This document shows positions 62,711-64,000 of a stretch of 64,000 bases of DNA, piece after piece (position 1 is the stretch's first letter; every line of letters starts with the position of its first letter). This DNA is from Bradyrhizobium huanghuaihaiense. GTDB taxonomy: Bacteria; Pseudomonadota; Alphaproteobacteria; Rhizobiales; Xanthobacteraceae. The notes below the pieces were generated by a model, which searched no databases, had not been told where the DNA came from, and was given only the letters and a program-made list of their open reading frames with translations. Location: NCBI RefSeq assembly GCF_007830635.1, contig NZ_VLLA01000001.1:157868-221867 (forward strand), read 5' to 3'. Made by a program: the position numbers and the translations under genes.

Positions 62711-62776
62711 CGGGGACGGCCTGCCGTTCCCTCGGGGGCGGTCTGCCGTTCCCTCGGGGACGGTCTGCCGTTCCCC
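62711..62776. repeat. Three tandem 22-bp units, each able to form a hairpin
   Basis: Units lie at 62711-62732, 62733-62754 and 62755-62776. Each contains GGGGxCGGxCTGCCGTTCCC, in which GGGGACGG pairs with CCGTTCCC (one or two G-U pairs) around a four-base loop. They start 12 bp after the vWA stop codon. They can fold as three successive hairpins and may stabilise the message end, or stop transcription, although no T-run follows. Confidence 0.9.
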
Positions 62777-62834
62777 GGCGGGCACGCACGACTATTTTGC
62801 TTGGCGCCGCAGCAAAAATCGGCATTGTGGCGCC

Positions 62835-63527
62835 ATGACCGAGCAAAATGACACCCAAGATTCCTCGCAGGACTCCTCGCAAGCCAAGGCGGGCGCGATC
62901 ATCGTTCCCGTGACGCTGTTCGAGCAGAACTGCACCATCATCTGGGACGAGCCCAGCAAGAAGGCCGTGGTGATCGATCCCGGCGGCGATGTGCCGAAGA
63001 TCCTGGATGCGATCAAGCAGACCGGCGTCACCGTGGAGAAGATCTGGCTGACCCACGGCCATATCGACCATGTCGGCGGCGCGGCGGACCTGCGCGATGC
63101 GCTGAAGGTGCCGATCGAGGGGCCGCATCAGGCCGACAAGTTCCTGCTCGACAACGTGGTCGAGAGCGGCGCGCGCTTCGGCATGACCGGCGTGCGCAAT
63201 TTCGCGCCGGACCGCTGGCTCGAGGAAGGCGACAGCGTGTCGATCGGCGGCCTGTCGTTCGACATCCTGCACTGCCCCGGCCACTCGCCGGGCAGCGTGG
63301 TGTTCTTCAACAAGGACCTGCGCTTTGCCCATGTCGGCGACGTCTTGTTCGCGGGCTCGGTGGGACGCACGGACCTGCCCGGCGGCAGTCACGCGACGCT
63401 GATCGACTCGATCAAGACGAAGTTGCTGCCGCTCGGCGACGATGTCGGCTTCATCTGCGGCCACGGCGCCGGCTCGAGCATCGGCCAGGAGCGGATGACC
63501 AATCCGTTCATCACCGGCGAGATGTAG
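62835..63527 (+). CDS. MBL-fold metallo-hydrolase (glyoxalase II-like/YcbL type)
   Basis: The protein has 230 residues. The metallo-beta-lactamase signature THGHIDHVGG gives H74, H76, D78 and H79. Further ligands lie in HCPGHSPGSV, VGDVLFAGSVGRTDL and the C-terminal CGHGAGSSI. This is the glyoxalase II-like subgroup, which hydrolyses thioesters. The length is short of true GloB, lacking its glutathione domain. It is cytosolic, with a short Ser- and Gln-rich start (TEQNDTQDSSQDSSQAKA) that contains a five-residue repeat. It ends four bases from the convergent HxlR gene. Confidence 0.9.
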   Translation: MTEQNDTQDSSQDSSQAKAGAIIVPVTLFEQNCTIIWDEPSKKAVVIDPGGDVPKILDAIKQTGVTVEKIWLTHGHIDHVGGAADLRDALKVPIEGPHQADKFLLDNVVESGARFGMTGVRNFAPDRWLEEGDSVSIGGLSFDILHCPGHSPGSVVFFNKDLRFAHVGDVLFAGSVGRTDLPGGSHATLIDSIKTKLLPLGDDVGFICGHGAGSSIGQERMTNPFITGEM

Positions 63528-63531
63528 CTTT

Positions 63532-63906
63532 TTACTCAGCGGCGTCTGCGAGCGCCGCTGTCTCGCCGAGGTTTCGTTCACCCCATTCGCGGATCGCTGC
63601 GACCACGGGGACGAAGCTCCTACCCTTCCGCGTCAGGCGATACTCCACCTTCGGCGGCACCTCGCCAAAATCCTTGCGGTCGATCAGGCCGCTCATCGTC
63701 AGCGCCTTCAATTCGCGGCTGAGCACGCGCGGGGTGATCTCGGCACTGCCTTCAGCGCCGCGCAGCAGGCCGCTCCTGATCTCGCCGTAGCGGCGCGGGC
63801 CGTCCTTGAGATCCCAGACGATGCGCAGCTTGTACTTGCCGCTGATCATCTTCTGAAACGCCGCGACCGGACAGGCGCGCGGCGGGATCGCTCTTGCCTT
63901 CGCCAT
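63532..63906 (-). CDS. HxlR-family transcriptional regulator
   Basis: The protein has 124 residues from ATG 63906, with GGAGGAG upstream. It has the HxlR winged-helix pattern CPVAAFQKMISGKYKLRIVWDL, RYGEIRSGL, EITPRVLSRELKALTMSGLIDRKDF and PKVEYRLTRKGRSFVPVV. C12 in the opening CPVAAF stretch is the conserved cysteine that senses reactive electrophiles in some relatives. Direct repeats GTCCATACT at 63965 and 63983 lie upstream as a possible autoregulatory site. The divergent target gene lies beyond the window edge. It is convergent with the MBL hydrolase gene. Confidence 0.9.
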   Translation of the reverse strand: MAKARAIPPRACPVAAFQKMISGKYKLRIVWDLKDGPRRYGEIRSGLLRGAEGSAEITPRVLSRELKALTMSGLIDRKDFGEVPPKVEYRLTRKGRSFVPVVAAIREWGERNLGETAALADAAE

Positions 63907-63964
63907 GTCGTCTCCTCCATGCGCCAGCCAAGCCAGATGCGAGGATAGGATCGATCGCGAAAAA

Positions 63965-63991
63965 GTCCATACTATCAATTTTGTCCATACT
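63965..63991. promoter_or_regulatory. Candidate HxlR operator: two direct repeats
   Basis: GTCCATACT occurs at 63965-63973 and again at 63983-63991, 18 bases apart (start to start), so on nearly the same face of the helix. The stretch between is AT-rich (ATCAATTTT), unusual for this window. It lies 58-85 bp before the HxlR start. Binding by HxlR is inferred. Confidence 0.55.
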
Positions 63992-64000
63992 TGCGAGAAC

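Overview
The window is a GC-rich alphaproteobacterial chromosome segment, almost certainly Bradyrhizobium or a very close relative. The grounds are the RegS/RegR pair (54731-56720), the beta-ketoadipate genes, a Zur-type Fur protein, glnD and mutS sequences of rhizobial type, and dense families of intergenic palindromic repeats. It reads as ordinary chromosome: I see no integrase, insertion sequence, phage, plasmid gene, CRISPR array, tRNA or rRNA.

Layout. 1-4100: partial MarR regulator diverging from an ABM monooxygenase, a GGDEF-EAL protein with a ruined GGDEF site, two small unknowns, and rpmF. 4268-6911: mtgA diverging from ispA, then a DUF1345 membrane protein. 7067-9953: a secreted caspase-fold protein, a frameshifted GFA-family gene, and an NTF2-like protein. 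10139-16012: class A beta-lactamase, CPA1 antiporter, then a minus-strand group TauD-like oxygenase > Rieske oxygenase > cell-wall amidase. 16258-19037: zur > DMT transporter > ispG. 19195-22420: marR-emrA-emrB efflux operon. 22594-25422: phosphotransferase and a membrane chemoreceptor.

25653-29298: aromatic ring-cleavage genes pcaF-like thiolase > intradiol dioxygenase > pcaH > pcaG. 29645-41939: mutS and glnD separated by a soluble triple-PAS chemoreceptor, a membrane protein, an OsmC protein and an Ssu/Tau-type ABC transporter. 42058-45913: ogt, a DUF1304 protein and two tandem LivK-like binding proteins. 46156-50113: DUF1330, PBP1A and an unknown. 50297-54632: M48-like peptidase, a candidate small RNA, phaZ and an ABC-2 exporter. 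54731-56720: regS-regR. 57125-61328: mmcB and two convergent GH13 enzymes. 61586-63906: von Willebrand A protein, a triple-hairpin tandem repeat, an MBL-fold hydrolase and an HxlR regulator.

The most striking non-coding feature is the repeat content. At least three families of 80-150 bp bipartite palindromes fill most longer intergenic gaps. Several sit between genes of what look like single transcription units. Six genes appear to start with TTG behind good ribosome binding sites. No clearly new multi-gene system was found. The best leads are the candidate small RNA at 51151-51203, the triple hairpin at 62711-62776, the caspase-fold protein, and the broken GFA gene.
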